From assembly GCF_030247195.1 (NCBI RefSeq), contig NC_080670.1, positions 162,884,080 to 162,948,079 of the forward strand: 64,000 nt of DNA, in the 5' to 3' direction. Origin of the DNA: Topomyia yanbarensis (lineage: Eukaryota; Arthropoda; Insecta; Diptera; Culicidae). Shown here piece by piece: positions 1-11,489 of the stretch. The notes under the pieces are model-generated. The model did no database searches, was not told the origin of the DNA, and worked only from the letters and a program-made list of their open reading frames with translations. The first letter of the stretch is position 1, and the number at the start of each line of letters is the position of its first letter. Made by a program: the position numbers and the translations under genes.

Positions 1-870
1 TTGAGTACCTCAGGGCTCCGTACTCGGCCCAACGCTCTGGAATATAATCTACAACGGAGTGTTAACACTGGAACTGCGATCGATGGCTTTGCAGATGATG
101 TTGTCGAAACGATAACAGTCGAGACCCTTGAGGAAGTGGAGACAGGGGCGGCGAAACACTTTACGCCCGAGTGGGTAGAAAGCATAGGGTGAGGGGTCCA
201 TAAGTAAGGATTTTTTTTCCTTTTTCGCAATGCACACGCTTACATTATATTCACATTAAATCACGCTCGTTTATGCAAATGGCATTGTGGTACATCGATG
301 TTTTCAAATGTGTGTAGTACGAGATACATGCGTTGCACATCAAAATTTTTTGAAATGGTTCAAAATTTCGAGTGGGTAATTACCCACTCGGCTATTTTCG
401 AGTGGGTAGTACTACCCATACTACCCACGCTTTCCGCCGGCCCTGAGTTAAGATGCTGACGGCAGAGACAATAGGCATCGTGGAAACCTGAATGGCTGGC
501 GTCAAGTGGCAGCTGGCTCACAACAAGACCGAGGAAGTGCTGGTCAGCAACTCTAAAAAAATCAAGCGTGTCGAGATCAGCGTCGGGGGACAATCCATCC
601 CATCGATGCGTGCGTTGAAGCACCTGGGTATGATGGTCGATGATCGGTTAAATTACAACAGCCTTGTCAACTTTGTAAGCGAGAAGGCCACGAAGACAAC
701 TAACGCATTGGCAAGGATCACACCGATGCAGCACGAGACATCTTCTGGCGGGTTTCTCATCCTCAATACTGGGGTATGGAATGCCGGCATGCTGATCTCA
801 AAGCGAAACCAGACGAAGTTGACAAGCACGTTTCGTCTAACGGCTGCTCGTGTCGCGAGCGCATACATAG
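1..870 (+). pseudogene. R1-type non-LTR retrotransposon RT fragment, split by a MITE
   Basis: This is a decayed reverse transcriptase fragment that runs off the left edge of the window. Reading through frameshifts, positions 20-65 give the post-PQGS segment (VLGPTLWNIIYNGVL), then GFADDVV, which carries the catalytic Asp pair, then ETLEEVE up to about 142. After an insertion at 143-445 it resumes with LTAETIGIVET, an in-frame TGA, and MAGVKWQLAHNKTEEVLVSN. It continues through ALKHLGMMVDDRLN to RVASAY near 870. These blocks are typical of the R1 clade, whose elements encode a gag-like ORF1 and an endonuclease-RT ORF2. At least one stop and several frameshifts make it non-functional. It abuts an unrelated LOA-type element. 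The family call is strong; the exact right end is uncertain. Confidence 0.8.
143..445. mobile_element. hAT-type MITE, 303 bp, inserted in the R1 RT
   Basis: The left end CAGGGGCGGCGAAA matches the reverse complement of the right end, CAGGGCCGGCGGAAA. Degenerate 8-bp target duplications flank it: AGTGGAGA at 135-142 and AGTTAAGA at 446-453. Removing it rejoins the RT reading (EEVE to LTAETIG), which confirms the insertion. It has no coding capacity. The motif GAGTGGGTAG occurs near both ends and in a palindromic cluster (377-425). A related left half recurs at 44265. Confidence 0.8.
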
Positions 871-1125
871 GAGGCATAGAGGTGAACTTCCATTTGGAGA
901 GCTGCTGAATAGCGGCTCCTTGGAAACGCTATGGGTGGAAGCTGAGAAACGGCCACAAACCCACTGAAGCGCTAGAGTTGTCAAAAATCCCAATAGGGAA
1001 AGCACCATCAAAGAGACAGCGTTCGACTGACATGGAGTCGCTGGACATTAATGGGTGCAGGAAGGAACCGGAAACGAAAAAGATCAAGGGTCTGGATCCC
1101 AGACAGACACTAAAAACTGAGTAAC

Positions 1126-1480
1126 GCCCAACCTTCAACAAAATTGCCAAGTCGTACTCGATGACCATTATTCCGGTTGGCTACCCTGCGAATATCCTCA
1201 GCTATGAACAGCTGAATGCTACTCGATGCACACTGATCGATACCGCCATGGAGCAGAGCTAAAACAATACGAGACCCAAGTTTAGGAAGTGGACCTACAA
1301 ACAAGGGTATTTCGAAATCGTAGACAGGTAATATGTAGACAAAGATACAGCTCAGTGGCTGCGAGATGCCACAACTGCGATCAAGCCCTGGGAAGGCACT
1401 TCATTGGAAGCCGTTGAAGTGTCGCAGATCCCAAAACAAGCGCTTTTACATCGGGCATTTCCCTCGATTTCAAGTAAATA
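1126..1480 (+). pseudogene. LOA-type (Lian-like) retrotransposon ORF1 fragment, DUF4780-like
   Basis: One frame reads from PTFNKIAKSYSMTIIPVGYP through ATRCTLIDTAMEQS, then KFRKWTYKQGYFEIVDR and DTAQWLRDATTAIKPWEG, to about SQIPKQALLHRAF. It is broken only by two in-frame TAA codons. The G-F/Y-F-x-I-x-D pattern followed by WL-x-x-x-x-WEG resembles the C-terminal DUF4780 region of ORF1 in LOA-type LINEs. That protein is thought to bind the element's RNA. It joins directly to RT sequence at about 1484, so the endonuclease and the N-terminal RT are missing. The segment 870-1125 upstream is probably more of the same ORF1 but is not recognisable. Family assignment comes from motif memory. Confidence 0.55.
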
Positions 1481-1483
1481 GCA

Positions 1484-2290
1484 ATTTGCAAGTTGATAAT
1501 ACGTCCTACATATCAATTGACAAGGCCCTGGCAAAAAGAGGAGTGGAAAAATCGATAGAGGACTGGATTCTTACAATGCGCAAGAGTCGAGAGATCGCAG
1601 CAACGTTGGGAGACACGAAAGCAACTATAACGGTCAATAGAGGTTGTCCCCAGGGAGGTGTGGTATCACTCCTGCTCTGGTCACTAGTGGTGGACAATCT
1701 TCTCAATGATCTGACTGAAATGGGTTTCGAGATTGTTTGATATGCAGATGGCATCGTCCTAATTGTGAGGGGAAGACTTGAATCTGTACTAAGCGATCAG
1801 ATTCAATTAGCCCTGAACTACATCATGACATGGTGTTTCAAGGGGGTACTCAATGGGACCCCTGCAAAAACGGTAATTGTGCCGTTTTCCAATAGAAAAA
1901 AACTGAAGTTGGCTCCCCCTACTCTCAGTGGAACTACAATCAACTACGCAGAAAAAGCGCAACATCTAGGTGTTATCCTAGACAAAAAACTGAATTGGAG
2001 CTCGCTTGAATAAAGCAACAACAGCCCTGTGGGTGTGCAGTAAACTCTTCGGGAAAACTTGGGATTTCAAACCGAGGTTGGATTACTGGTCCTGTTGTAA
2101 AGTTGAGCAAAAGACCGCCCAAGCTAAATTGACTAATGCTCAGATGTTAACTTGTCTCTCTATCTCAGGCACTATGAAATCAACACCCACTACAGCAATG
2201 GAAGCCATGCTGCATTTACCTTCATTGCACAAACATGTTATGGGTGAGGCGAAACTTGGCTCTCTGAGAGTGTTGAAGGGAAAAACACTT
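1484..2290 (+). pseudogene. LOA-type retrotransposon RT domain, decayed
   Basis: This is the palm and thumb part of a non-LTR reverse transcriptase. Visible blocks are IDKALAKRGVEKSIEDWIL, then NRGCPQGGVVS with LLWSLVVDNLL (1640-1700), an in-frame TGA at 1738-1740, and YADGIVL. The second catalytic Asp of YADD is Gly here. Then come LNYIMTWCFKGVLNGTPAKT, HLGVILDKKLNW and a stop at 2011-2013. A frameshifted thumb continues to about 2290. GCPQGGV with LLWSLVVD is characteristic of the LOA and I groups. Upstream is ORF1 and downstream is RNase H of the same element. It is inactive by stop, catalytic substitution and 5' deletion. Confidence 0.8.
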
Positions 2291-2291
2291 T

Positions 2292-3165
2292 TTGATGGGA
2301 AATCAGGATAAAATGGAGGCTAAACCGAACTTCGATATCTCATATGAGGTCCACATAGTGGATCGTCAGATATGCGATGTATGGAGTCCCATACTACCTC
2401 AAGGTACAATATCATTCTATACGGATGGTTCTAAAATGGGTGAGCTGACTGGCTCGGGAGTCTACGGACCAAGAATTAAAGAAGCGATATCAATGGGAAG
2501 TGGCCTACATTCTTCGGGGCAGAGGTATATGCAATATACTCCTGCTCTGAGGTTTGTAGGAAACGAAACTATGGACATTGCAAAAATCGCAATCTTCACG
2601 GACAGCCAAGCAGCACTTTTGGAATTAAGGCTGTCCAAATGTGAGTCCAAACTCGTTTGGGAGTGCATCACATCTTTACAACAACTGTCAATGCGGAATA
2701 ATGTAATGATATTCTGGGTACCTGGCCACCAAGGAATCGATGGTAGCAAAGTGACCGACGAATTAGCCAGGTATAGTTCATCAAATATGTTTGTTGGACC
2801 ACAACCACTTCTAGATATATCTACCTGTGCCATCAAACTAGAACTTTCGGTTTGGTCAAGAGATCAGCTACTAAAGGACTGACATAACGTAGTAGGAATC
2901 AGTAACGTCTGGCTCAAATGGCAAGATGACATTTGTCGATTCAGTAACTTCGAGCCCGAGAGCTCGGAACATATTCTCTGACATTGTGCAGTACTATTTC
3001 TTCGAAGGGAGCGATACTTCGGAAGGCATCTTATGATGCCTCACGAGGTATGACATACCTACGGATACACAGCTACATTAATAATGTACTACCCGGTTGG
3101 GACGACACATCTGGACAAACAAACAACTCGCTTCCAACTCCATTGGATTCGGGCAATTTGTAACA
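2292..3165 (+). pseudogene. LOA-type RNase H domain and C-terminal tail
   Basis: This is the RNase H domain that follows RT in LOA and I-type elements, where it degrades the RNA strand during reverse transcription. The first catalytic Asp lies in FYTDGSKMGEL, the third in IFTDSQAALLEL, and the His/Asp block in WVPGHQGIDGSKVTDELA. The catalytic Glu motif (GAEVYAI, near 2515-2540) can be read only in a shifted frame, so there is a compensated frameshift inside the domain. The frame stops at 2880-2882. Beyond it, shifted frames give ESSEHIL-C and further tail sequence to about 3165, followed by a stop. Confidence 0.8.
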
Positions 3166-3260
3166 TGTAGAGCAAACAGGGGCAGCAACAAAAAATAACC
3201 TCAATAATGGTCGCAGTGGCAAAGTTTCCCCTAATAAAAAATATCGTCCAAGAGATGTGC
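3166..3260 (+). mobile_element. LOA element 3' UTR segment
   Basis: Noncoding sequence follows the tail stop. It contains ATGTAGAGCAAACAGG and then GGTCGCAGTGGCAAAG with TTTCCCCTAA. The same ordered pair recurs at 20408-20480 without an upstream coding region, which supports reading it as the element's 3' UTR. A related copy is the only evidence for its right limit. Confidence 0.5.
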
Positions 3261-4883
3261 CATGACGAATTTATCTGAGATGCTGTCTACTGATTGGTTA
3301 GTGTACTCTCCGAGCTGCAGAGAAAGTGGCGAAGGCACCAACCAAGCAGCGCCGTCGGCTAGTATGTCGCCGTAAAACCACAAGTCGGGTTTCGGGAGAA
3401 ATTCCACCACCGGAGAACTCTTCCTCTGTGTAGACTAGGTTCACCGCTGGGAACCAGTTAAGTAGTATGCGACGCAGCATAGGATTCGGGACGTCGGGTG
3501 CCAGTGAGCCGAATGCCAAGCTTCACCGTAATCGCCGGACGGACCTCGACACGCTACCGGGTAGCTCGTGTATTGGGTAGATCCATCGCCGGGGATTATA
3601 GCGAGTAGATCGCGCCGAATGGCTGGCAGTGGATCGTTGGGGCGCCTGTGAACCGGATGCTACACTCTACCCATAATCACTGGACAGACCTCAGCGCCTA
3701 CTGGCTGGCCCGTTGAGTAGGCTTGATCCACGGCCGGGGATTAAATTGAGTAGATCGTGACGAAGAGGAGACTATCCGACTATTTCGTGTAAAAATAGGA
3801 GTTAATTGGCTCACAAAACCAACATCGCTACCAAGAAAAATTCCGCCGCCAGGGAGCTCTTGGTCGGAGTAGGGTAGTTCACCGTCGGCGACTATCTGAG
3901 TGGATCGTGGTAAGGCTGGAAGCTGAATAACTCACGGAAATAGAAGCGAAATGCTTCATGGAATCAGCATCCAAACTGCTCACTAGGACGAGAGCCAAAT
4001 GGCGACGCAATAGATGGAGACAAGAAGCAAGAGTAGAGTCGAGAGTTAAACCAAACGCCAAGGCAAAAGCAAAAGAAAGAGGTGTGTCGAAAGCACAACC
4101 AGCCTCCTCCACGTAGAAATTTCTTAATGTAGTTCCGTGGGGAAGAAGGGCGAAAAAAGAATAAGGCGTGTTTTTAGTGGTTAGGTACGAAAGTCCGTCC
4201 GCAGTCCCACACAGTTTCAATACACTACAGACCAGGATTTTGAAACTGTTTAAATCTTACTAAAAAATGGTCACTGTGAACTGGAAATCACCCTCCGCCC
4301 ACAATCGCGGGACCGACATCAGCATCTGCCCGTGTAGCATCGGTGTCGGAGATCTTCCACTGCCGGGGAAATCTTCGTCGGAGAATTTCGTAGCAAATTC
4401 CAGGTTTTAATCGTCGGGGCACCAGTGAACCGGAAGTAATACTCCCCCAGAATCGCTGGATAGACGCAGGCACTCTACCGGACAGCATCGAAGCAAAAAT
4501 AACGCGTCCGTCAACGGTTTCGGGAGACATTCTTTCGTCGGGGAACTCTCGGCCGAAGAAGGCTATCTCTACCGTCGTAGACTACACTGAGTAGCACCGA
4601 ACGTGACAAACCGCTAGTTTAGGGTCCTAGTGGTACCAGTGAACCATGTCGAAGCATAGAAGTCTCAGCAGGAGGGGTAGATGAGATGGGGTCAGCTAGG
4701 CCTAGAATCAAGTGAGGTACATGGGCACAATTTCATCCTTTTGGTGGAGTTATCTTCTCTGTTCAGAATTCCTCACTGTGGCGTACGATGGACAAAATCT
4801 ATGGTAGGGTCTAACTACGGAAGGCACGATGGGTCGGCGTAATAGCTTTACCACTAACTAAACAAAAAAGAAAAAAGACACAT
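3261..4883 (+). repeat. Diverged tandem repeat block (roughly 150-bp units), noncoding
   Basis: At least four diverged units share an order of motifs: AATCGCCGGACGGACCTCG, then TACCGGGTAGC, then GCCGGGGATTA, then GAGTAGATCG. The clearest units begin near 3527 and 3674, and weaker ones near 4305 and 4448. The unit ends also recur as CGTCGGGGAACTCTCGGCCG-like segments near 3405, 3850 and 4535. There is no coherent reading frame. The block may be a 5' UTR repeat of a LINE or a decayed minisatellite; I cannot tell which. The stretch 4620-4883 shows nothing further. Confidence 0.5.
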
Positions 4884-6576
4884 ACACCCAGGTTTTTTTA
4901 CGCGGTTTTTTACGAGGTTTTTTACGCGGATTTTCCAATTAACGCGGTTTTTTTACGCGGATTTTCCAATTAACGCGGTTTTTTTACGCGGATTTTCCAA
5001 TTAACGCGGTTTTTGCAAAAATATTCTAAGTCCTTTTGAATACAAAAGACTTAGACTTTTTTCTGAAAAAAATTTCTAAGTCCTTTTAAATGCAAAGAAC
5101 TTAGAAGAATTTTGGCAGTTTTTATTTTGCGCGGATTTCGCCATTAACACGGTTTTGGCAAAAAATATTCTAAGTCCTTTTGAATGCAAAAAACTTAGAA
5201 GATTTTCGGAAAGATGGAAGAGACGGGTCTGGAAGATTCCTTACGGCCCGCACCCCAACAATATGGGTATTTTCGGAATGGTCTTGAAGAGTATGTGCCA
5301 GAAATTGATTTTTGACGCCATTTTGAAATCAAAGATGGCGACTTCCGGTTTAGCGAAATTCGCTATAACTCAATCAATATGGGTATTTTCGGAATGGTCT
5401 TGAAGAGTAGGTACTAGAAATTGATTTTTGGCGTCATTTTGAAATCCAAGATGGCGACTTCCGGTTCAGTGAAATTCGCTATAACCCAATCAATATGGTT
5501 ATTTTCGGAATGGTCTTGAAGAGTAGGTGCCAGAAATTGATTTTTGACGCCATTTTGAAATCAAAGATGGCGACTTCCGGTTCAATGAAACTCGCTATAA
5601 CCCAATCAATATGGGTATTTTCGGAATGGTCTTGAAGAGTTGGTGCCAGAAATTGATTTTTGACGCCATTTTGAAATCAAAGATGGCGACTTCCGGTTTA
5701 GCGAAATTCGCTATAACTCAATCAATATGGGTATTTTTGGAATGGACTTGAAGAATAGGTGCCAGAAATTGATTTTTGGCGTCATTTTGAAATCCAAGAT
5801 GGCGACTTCCGGTTCAGTGAACTTTCCTGGATGAACACATAAAATATTTTGCATTTTGCTGGTTTATGATTAGATCTTATATTTGAGGGTGATTAAGACG
5901 ATTGCCCAAATTTTTCATGCGAGAATTTCGGTAAACCGGAAGTCACCATCTAGAATTCTAAAATGACGGCAAACATCGACGTTTGTCAGCTACTCGTCAA
6001 AACCATTCCGAAAATACCCATATTAATTGAGTTATAGCGAATTTCGCTAAACCGGAAGTCGCCATCTTTGATTTCAAAATGGCGTCAAAAATCAATTTCT
6101 GGCACCTACTCTTCAAGACCATTCCGAAAATATCCATATTGATTGAGTTATAGCGAATTTCGCTAAACCGGAAGTCGCCATCTTTGATTTCAAAATGACG
6201 CCAAAAATCAATTTCTGGCACCTATTCTTCAAGTCCATTCCGAAAATACCCATATTGTTGGGGTGCGGGCCATAAAGAATCTTTCAGACCCGTCTCTTCC
6301 ATCTTTCTTCTAAGTCTTTTGCATTCAAAAGGACTTAGAATATTTTTTGCAAAAACCGTGTTAATTGCGAAATCCGCGCAAAAAAAACTTCCAAAAATAT
6401 TCTAAGTCTTTTGCTGATAGTTTTTTTTTGCGCGGATTTTCGAATTAACGCGGTTTTTTTACGCGGATTTTCCAATTAACGCGGTTTTTTTACGCGGATT
6501 TTCCAATCAACGCGGTTTTTTTCACGCGGTTTTTTTTACGCGGTACGTATCCCCCGCGTAAAAAAAACCTAGGTGT
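4884..6576. mobile_element. Foldback element A with tandem-repeat arms, about 1.7 kb
   Basis: A long imperfect palindrome. The left end ACACCCAGGTTTTTTTACGC matches the inverted right end (6550-6576). Next come iterated ACGCGG and GATTTTCCAATTAACGCGG units on both sides (about 4900-5010 and 6420-6545). Inward lies an AAGTCCTTTTGAATGCAAAA hairpin block, then GAGACGGGTCTGGAAGATTC (left about 5219, right 6270-6300). The inner parts are 116-bp tandem units, about five on the left and two on the right. A possible ACACAT target duplication sits at 4878-4883 and about 6579-6584. No protein is encoded; the short open frames here only reflect the 116-bp period. Confidence 0.8.
5264..5820 (+). repeat. 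116-bp tandem repeats, five units, in foldback A
   Basis: Units start with GGTATTTTCGGAATGGTCTT at about 5264, 5380, 5496, 5612 and 5728, a spacing of 116 bp. Each contains CCAGAAATTGATTTTTG, AAAGATGGCGACTTCCGGTT and AAATTCGCTATAAC. Two inverted units lie at 5997-6240. Difference in unit number between arms shows expansion or contraction after the palindrome formed. Confidence 0.85.
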
Positions 6577-9002
6577 ACACACATCCGATCTCGATGAACT
6601 GAATCGATCCAAGTCTCTACTTGGCTCTCAGGTAGCCCCTGAGTTAAAAAGTCGAAATTCCGAGCGATTGCATTTAGCATTTCTAGATGGGAAAAGCAAA
6701 ACGTTCTCATAATCTACGTTTTAAATTACCTGGTACTCTTAAATTTTCAACCTTTGATATTGGATCCGGTTTATTCAAGGGGTTGGTCACGTATACAAGT
6801 GCAGTATTAAAACTAGTGTATTATCACACATTCGTCCCAGTTACCGTACCTCAATATCTGCACTGACTGGTTGTTGTCCGTGATTTTCAAATGCTGTCTA
6901 ATCGGCAACGAAGGAAACCGAAACATCAAATAGATCATAAAACAGTAACCGTGGGAAACCACACTTTCCGTTGCGATAAGATCATAAACACAAACAGAGA
7001 GAAAGGTCGTATACCTATTGGAGTATGACCAAACTACCCACTCGTCTGTTTCTACTACGGCTGTAGCTTTACGATGCACCCCTTGAATTTATTTTGACTA
7101 GCGCCACAAATCAAATCACGACAGATAGTAACGACTTAACGTATGGAGCCTAGATAATATAGGAAAAGTTATATTTTTACGATGCTGACGCCTGATGACA
7201 CAGAATTGAGATCACACTCACGGTATGATACGAGATACTAAACTCAAATCACCTACTTTTCGATGCTAGACCCTGTATACAGCAAAGACACGCACTCCAA
7301 CTTCATATCAGTGGTTGGGGGATCGATAGGATAATTTGCGACGTCGCTCCGAGGTCCGTCTCTGTCTTTTTTTTTCGCAGAACGTGGGAAAAACGTCGTT
7401 TTACTATCGTCAGCTCGTAAAAGTGTGCTGAATCATAATGACTTCCCATTTCGCCTCATCGTGTGTGGTCAATCCGTCATTTGATGACCAGGCACATCAA
7501 ACTATCTTCAAAGTGAGAGATTGCGGCTGTTAATGGACTCAGAACTTTTCTTGCAGTTGGGGCATTTCTATAGGTTTTATGTGCTGTCCCCACGATTTAA
7601 TCCTTATGGAAGAAAAGCCCGTAGCAAAACGATTTGAGTATGTTTTACGATGTTCGCTGACCAAGACGTCAATTGCTTATAACGAGCAGTTATAACTGTC
7701 AATCGATAAAGATTCGTTTCATAAGAAATAACCGAAGCAACCAAAAGTTCGTACAAGAAAGATACTAAAATCTCTGGTTTTAAGTCATTAAACGTTTAAA
7801 CAAACTCCTTTGAATTTTAAACAGCTTGTAAGCTCTACAAGAATTGTATAAAGTGAACTTTTAAAGTAATTGTTTTATTCCACTTGATGTGAACACACTT
7901 GGTACGCTTGTCAAAGTGACGCCAAATAAATATTGGCTGCCGGGAGTGAAACATTCGCAGAGGAACAGTGTTATACAATGCAGGGGATCCCCGCTACCCA
8001 AGTACGGTTGGGTGAGTAAAAACGTTCACAGGCAATTATGGCGCTAATAAATTATTCTGCTGAGTCAGGTTCCAACCCTAACTGCTGTCAAATGTATGAA
8101 CTAACAGTGGCTGGGGTTTGGACCTTACCCATTTTCGGAGACAAGCAAGAAGCATGATGGCGTCTCTGCTTATCTGTATCTGTAAAAAACTAATTCTAAC
8201 AGTTGTCTCTAACACCGTTACTCGAGAAAAGAACGAAAACAGGTGTCATAAACTTTTGGTTACTTGGAAACGGAACTGCTTATGCCGAGGATTGACATAA
8301 CAAAGTAAACTACCCCCTACAGCCGCCTTTCATATGTCTAGCGAGTTCCGTAATTCGATAGACCCAATCCGACCAGTGCATGTTCGAAATTCAATAGATC
8401 GGTAACTAAATTAACTCATGATACTCGTATCATCAAATAAACAACGAATCATTCGTTTATAATGATTAAAGTGTATCGAACCGGAAACGGGTTTTGACAG
8501 AGGGCATGTAATCAAAGCGTAGAAAACAACATCAACCGATTATGGGAGGTCAATCGAGCGGCCGACGATCAGTCGGCGGACCATTATTTGCACAATGCAG
8601 TGCAACGGCGGGTTAACCAGCCAGCTATTGATTACACATTCGAAACCGCAAAGGTTTGCTCTATCGCCCACCAACCACGGCAAACGGGTGTTGGCTAGTG
8701 GTAGAAAGGTGCGGAACTACTGTCAACACCACCCAATCACCATCTCCATTACCGGCACAGCTGTGTAATTTGTGGAATTATATTTGAACAAACAATGGTC
8801 GTTTGATTATATCAGTAAACAGCCCTGATATAGGAACCAGTGTGCCTTCGAGCAGTTCAAATATTGGTATGATATGTTGTGTTATCTTATCCCTAGAACA
8901 ATTTTCTCGAGTACATTCGCACCCCCGCGCTACTTGAAATCTCTATTACTCTGTTGCGGATTATTTTAAATGCAGGCATCCTGTATCATAAATCAATTTG
9001 AT
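6577..9002. other. No gene recognised
   Basis: Mixed-composition DNA with only short open frames. I see no recognisable protein, RNA gene or repeat. The segment 8540-8720 is relatively GC-rich. It could be unique intergenic DNA or an old, unrecognisable repeat. Confidence 0.5.
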
Positions 9003-9150
9003 GTTCGAGGCGTAGCGTAGCTGGTAAATCGATTGCCTTGGACGCAGCTCTCCTGGGTTCGATTTCCAACCCCGCATAGAGGGTTGGAGATTTTTCTACT
9101 GCGAGAGGGGCAAATGACCCCAAAGTTTATTAAACGGTTGTAGGTATCGC
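9003..9150 (+). mobile_element. tRNA-derived SINE
   Basis: An A-box-like TAGCGTAGCTGGT at about 9012-9024 is followed by a B-box-like GGTTCGATTTCC at about 9056-9067. This is the spacing of an internal RNA polymerase III promoter in a tRNA-like head. A tRNA-unrelated tail follows (GGGTTGGAGATTTTTCTACT, then GGGGCAAATGACCCC). The anticodon arm does not fold as a functional tRNA and there is no acceptor stem. It resembles mosquito SINEs such as Feilai, but I cannot assign a family. No target duplication is visible. Confidence 0.7.
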
Positions 9151-9583
9151 CTATTTACACACGAATCACTCAATGCATCAGCTATCCGGATCGACAAATT
9201 TAAGCCATCCAACTCTCAACCGGTATTTAGTTTTATTTAAATTCTATAATCAAAATGAAAAAATGATGTGGAAAAATGAATTTCTATTAAAAAATGGGTG
9301 CGTCATATTTGTTTCACTGAATAGTTTGGAAAATTTATAATATATCTTTATTACTTGTGGCGCTAAAAACTAGGTTCTAACCGCAATGCGCATTTACCAC
9401 TCTCCTTTTAAATTCTTGTCATAAACTGGTTAGTTCGACCGGACTATCTATGAAAGTATCATCTCTATCACTTGAAACGCATGTGTTTTGACAGCTCGCA
9501 GCTTTGAGATCACTTGCACTTTAAAAGTGCGGAGTTCAGGTTGATGGGAAGTGCGCAATATAAACAAAATATCGACACAGCAA

Positions 9584-9870
9584 GCCGAACAGCTTGTGTA
9601 CACGCTAAAGTTTAAAAAACTATTTTAAGCTTAAGCCAAACATGAACCGCCATGTTTGAAAAACGCAAAAACAACCAAGTCCTTTTCAGCCGCCAGAAAA
9701 TTTGTCTAAGTGTTGAAATCGCCTTTAAATCGCATTCGCAAATTGCATTTGTTCCTAGGGGCAATTAGCACAGGCGAGTTGAGTTAAACGTCAAACTGTT
9801 TAAATCGCCTGACCATGTTCGCCCGCATTTTTTTTTGACCGGCGAACAGCTTGTGTACACGCTAAAGTTT
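9584..9870 (+). repeat. 28-bp direct repeats flanking a 228-bp segment
   Basis: GCGAACAGCTTGTGTACACG followed by CTAAAGTTT occurs at about 9585-9613 (one mismatch at the start) and exactly at 9842-9870. The enclosed segment ends in a T-rich tract just before the second copy. It may be a long target duplication around a retro-inserted sequence, or a local duplication. Confidence 0.6.
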
Positions 9871-10267
9871 TATTTCCGGATATCAGCAAAGTTTTGCTGA
9901 ATTTTGCCGAACTGAAATATTAGCAAAATTTCCAGCAGACAATATTTCGCTGAATTTACAGCAATTCAAAGCTGTCAAAATTTTGGTTTTATTTGCTGAA
10001 ACTATGCAAAATTGCCATTATTTCACTGTAATAGCAATGTTTATCGGCAAAATAAATGGCATAATAAGCAAAACAAAAATAGCAAAGCTGAACGTTCAGC
10101 AAACCTTGTTTTGCAGGAAAAGATTCAGTAAAATATTTTTCTGAAATAAAATACTAAAAAAATTAGGTTCGTTCCAAAATTTTGGGATGAAAATTCAAAA
10201 TGTGGAAAGCTTAGCAATTTAATTTCAACCGTTTGACAAATTATTTTTGCCCTTCGGCTTACATATA

Positions 10268-11489
10268 CAGTAATGTTTCGATTATATCACGGTCGGTCTG
10301 TATTTTAGCGTGATATATTTGAAGCGTGATATATTCAAAACAAACCAAAAAAATTCATTCAAGCATTAATTCATGTATTTCTGTAATCGAAAAGTAATGA
10401 AAAGATCAAGTTAATCAAAAGAATAAATCATAGTAGGGTAATGGGCCTATTTTTGCCATGCTTCTATAATCACACTACCCATTTGCAGCCGTTGGCAGCG
10501 TCTGCCATCTTTGTTCAACGCATTGGCTAAAACGGTATGGCATCAGTGGATAATTTTTCCCCACACAGCTTCGCCTTACGTAGCACATACCGTTTCTTAA
10601 AATAGTTGAACCACCCAAAACTAAACTTAAAGGAATCTGCCACATTAAGGTTTTAGACAAATATCTTGACTATTAAAATCAGTGTATTCGAAGAGATAAC
10701 AATTCAGTTCTCGTTGTTTCAACATCCATAGAAATAGTCCCATCACCAATTGTTGATGTTGTCTTTTCAAAAGAAAAGTATTCACATCGATTCAAGAGAA
10801 AATGCATATCTAGGCATACCTACCATATTTTGCGTATTTTGTTTTTCTCATAATTTTGTTAGATTTTCTGGCGGATAACTAACAATTTAAAAAAGAAGTC
10901 GATTTGTTTACCTGCTACACCAAACGGTCCCTCCAGATAGTCCCTTGAGGACACGGCAAATAAGTTACGAAGAATTTAAAACTAAAATTGAAATCGGTCG
11001 AAGAATATTTCGGCAATCCTAGTCATTGCAACAACGTCTTGGTAAAACATGATTTCGAGATTATTCACGCTTAAAGTTTCGCGTCACGCCCTGTCTTCAC
11101 TTAAAGGAATAAGATGAACAGCGCCATAACTTTGCTTCTACTACTTATACCTCTATAAAAATTTCAGATACTTTCTTAAGAATCTATAGTTTAAGATAAA
11201 AGAATAAAAAAGTTCGACTTTTTGACCGACCTCATCATATATAAACCCTTAACGAAATAGTCCGAAACCTAATAATAGGCTCATTACCCTATATGTAAAT
11301 AAGCAAATCAATTGTAAAAAACCCTAAAAGTGTCAGGACACAACATGTGGCTTAATTGGATCAAAACGTAGTGTGCCTTATCTGTTTTTCAAAAAGCGTG
11401 ATATAATCGAGATAAAACCGTGATATATTCGAGGGTGATATAAACGAGTATTGATATAAACGCATAGTGATATAATCGAAACATTACTG
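10268..11489. mobile_element. Non-autonomous Tc1/mariner- or pogo-like element, TA target
   Basis: It has 23-bp perfect terminal inverted repeats beginning CAGTAATGTTTCGATTATAT, flanked by TA at 10266-10267 and 11490-11491. Subterminal GTGATATATTTGAAG-like words repeat inside both ends. The CAG start and TA duplication fit pogo/Tigger-type elements. No transposase frame exists; the interior is mostly a third element (10436-11289). Confidence 0.8.
10436..11289. mobile_element. Innermost TA-target MITE, 854 bp, copy 1
   Basis: Its left end GGGTAATGGGCCTATTTTTG matches the inverted right end GGGTAATGAGCCTATTATT. TA lies at 10434-10435 and 11290-11291. The interior CATCTTTGTTCAACGCATTG is shared with a shorter, better preserved copy at 34219-34537. 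No coding region is present. Confidence 0.8.

Noticed and set aside
9003..9075. A functional tRNA gene
   Set aside because: A and B boxes are present, but the stems and acceptor end do not fit a tRNA; better explained as a SINE head.
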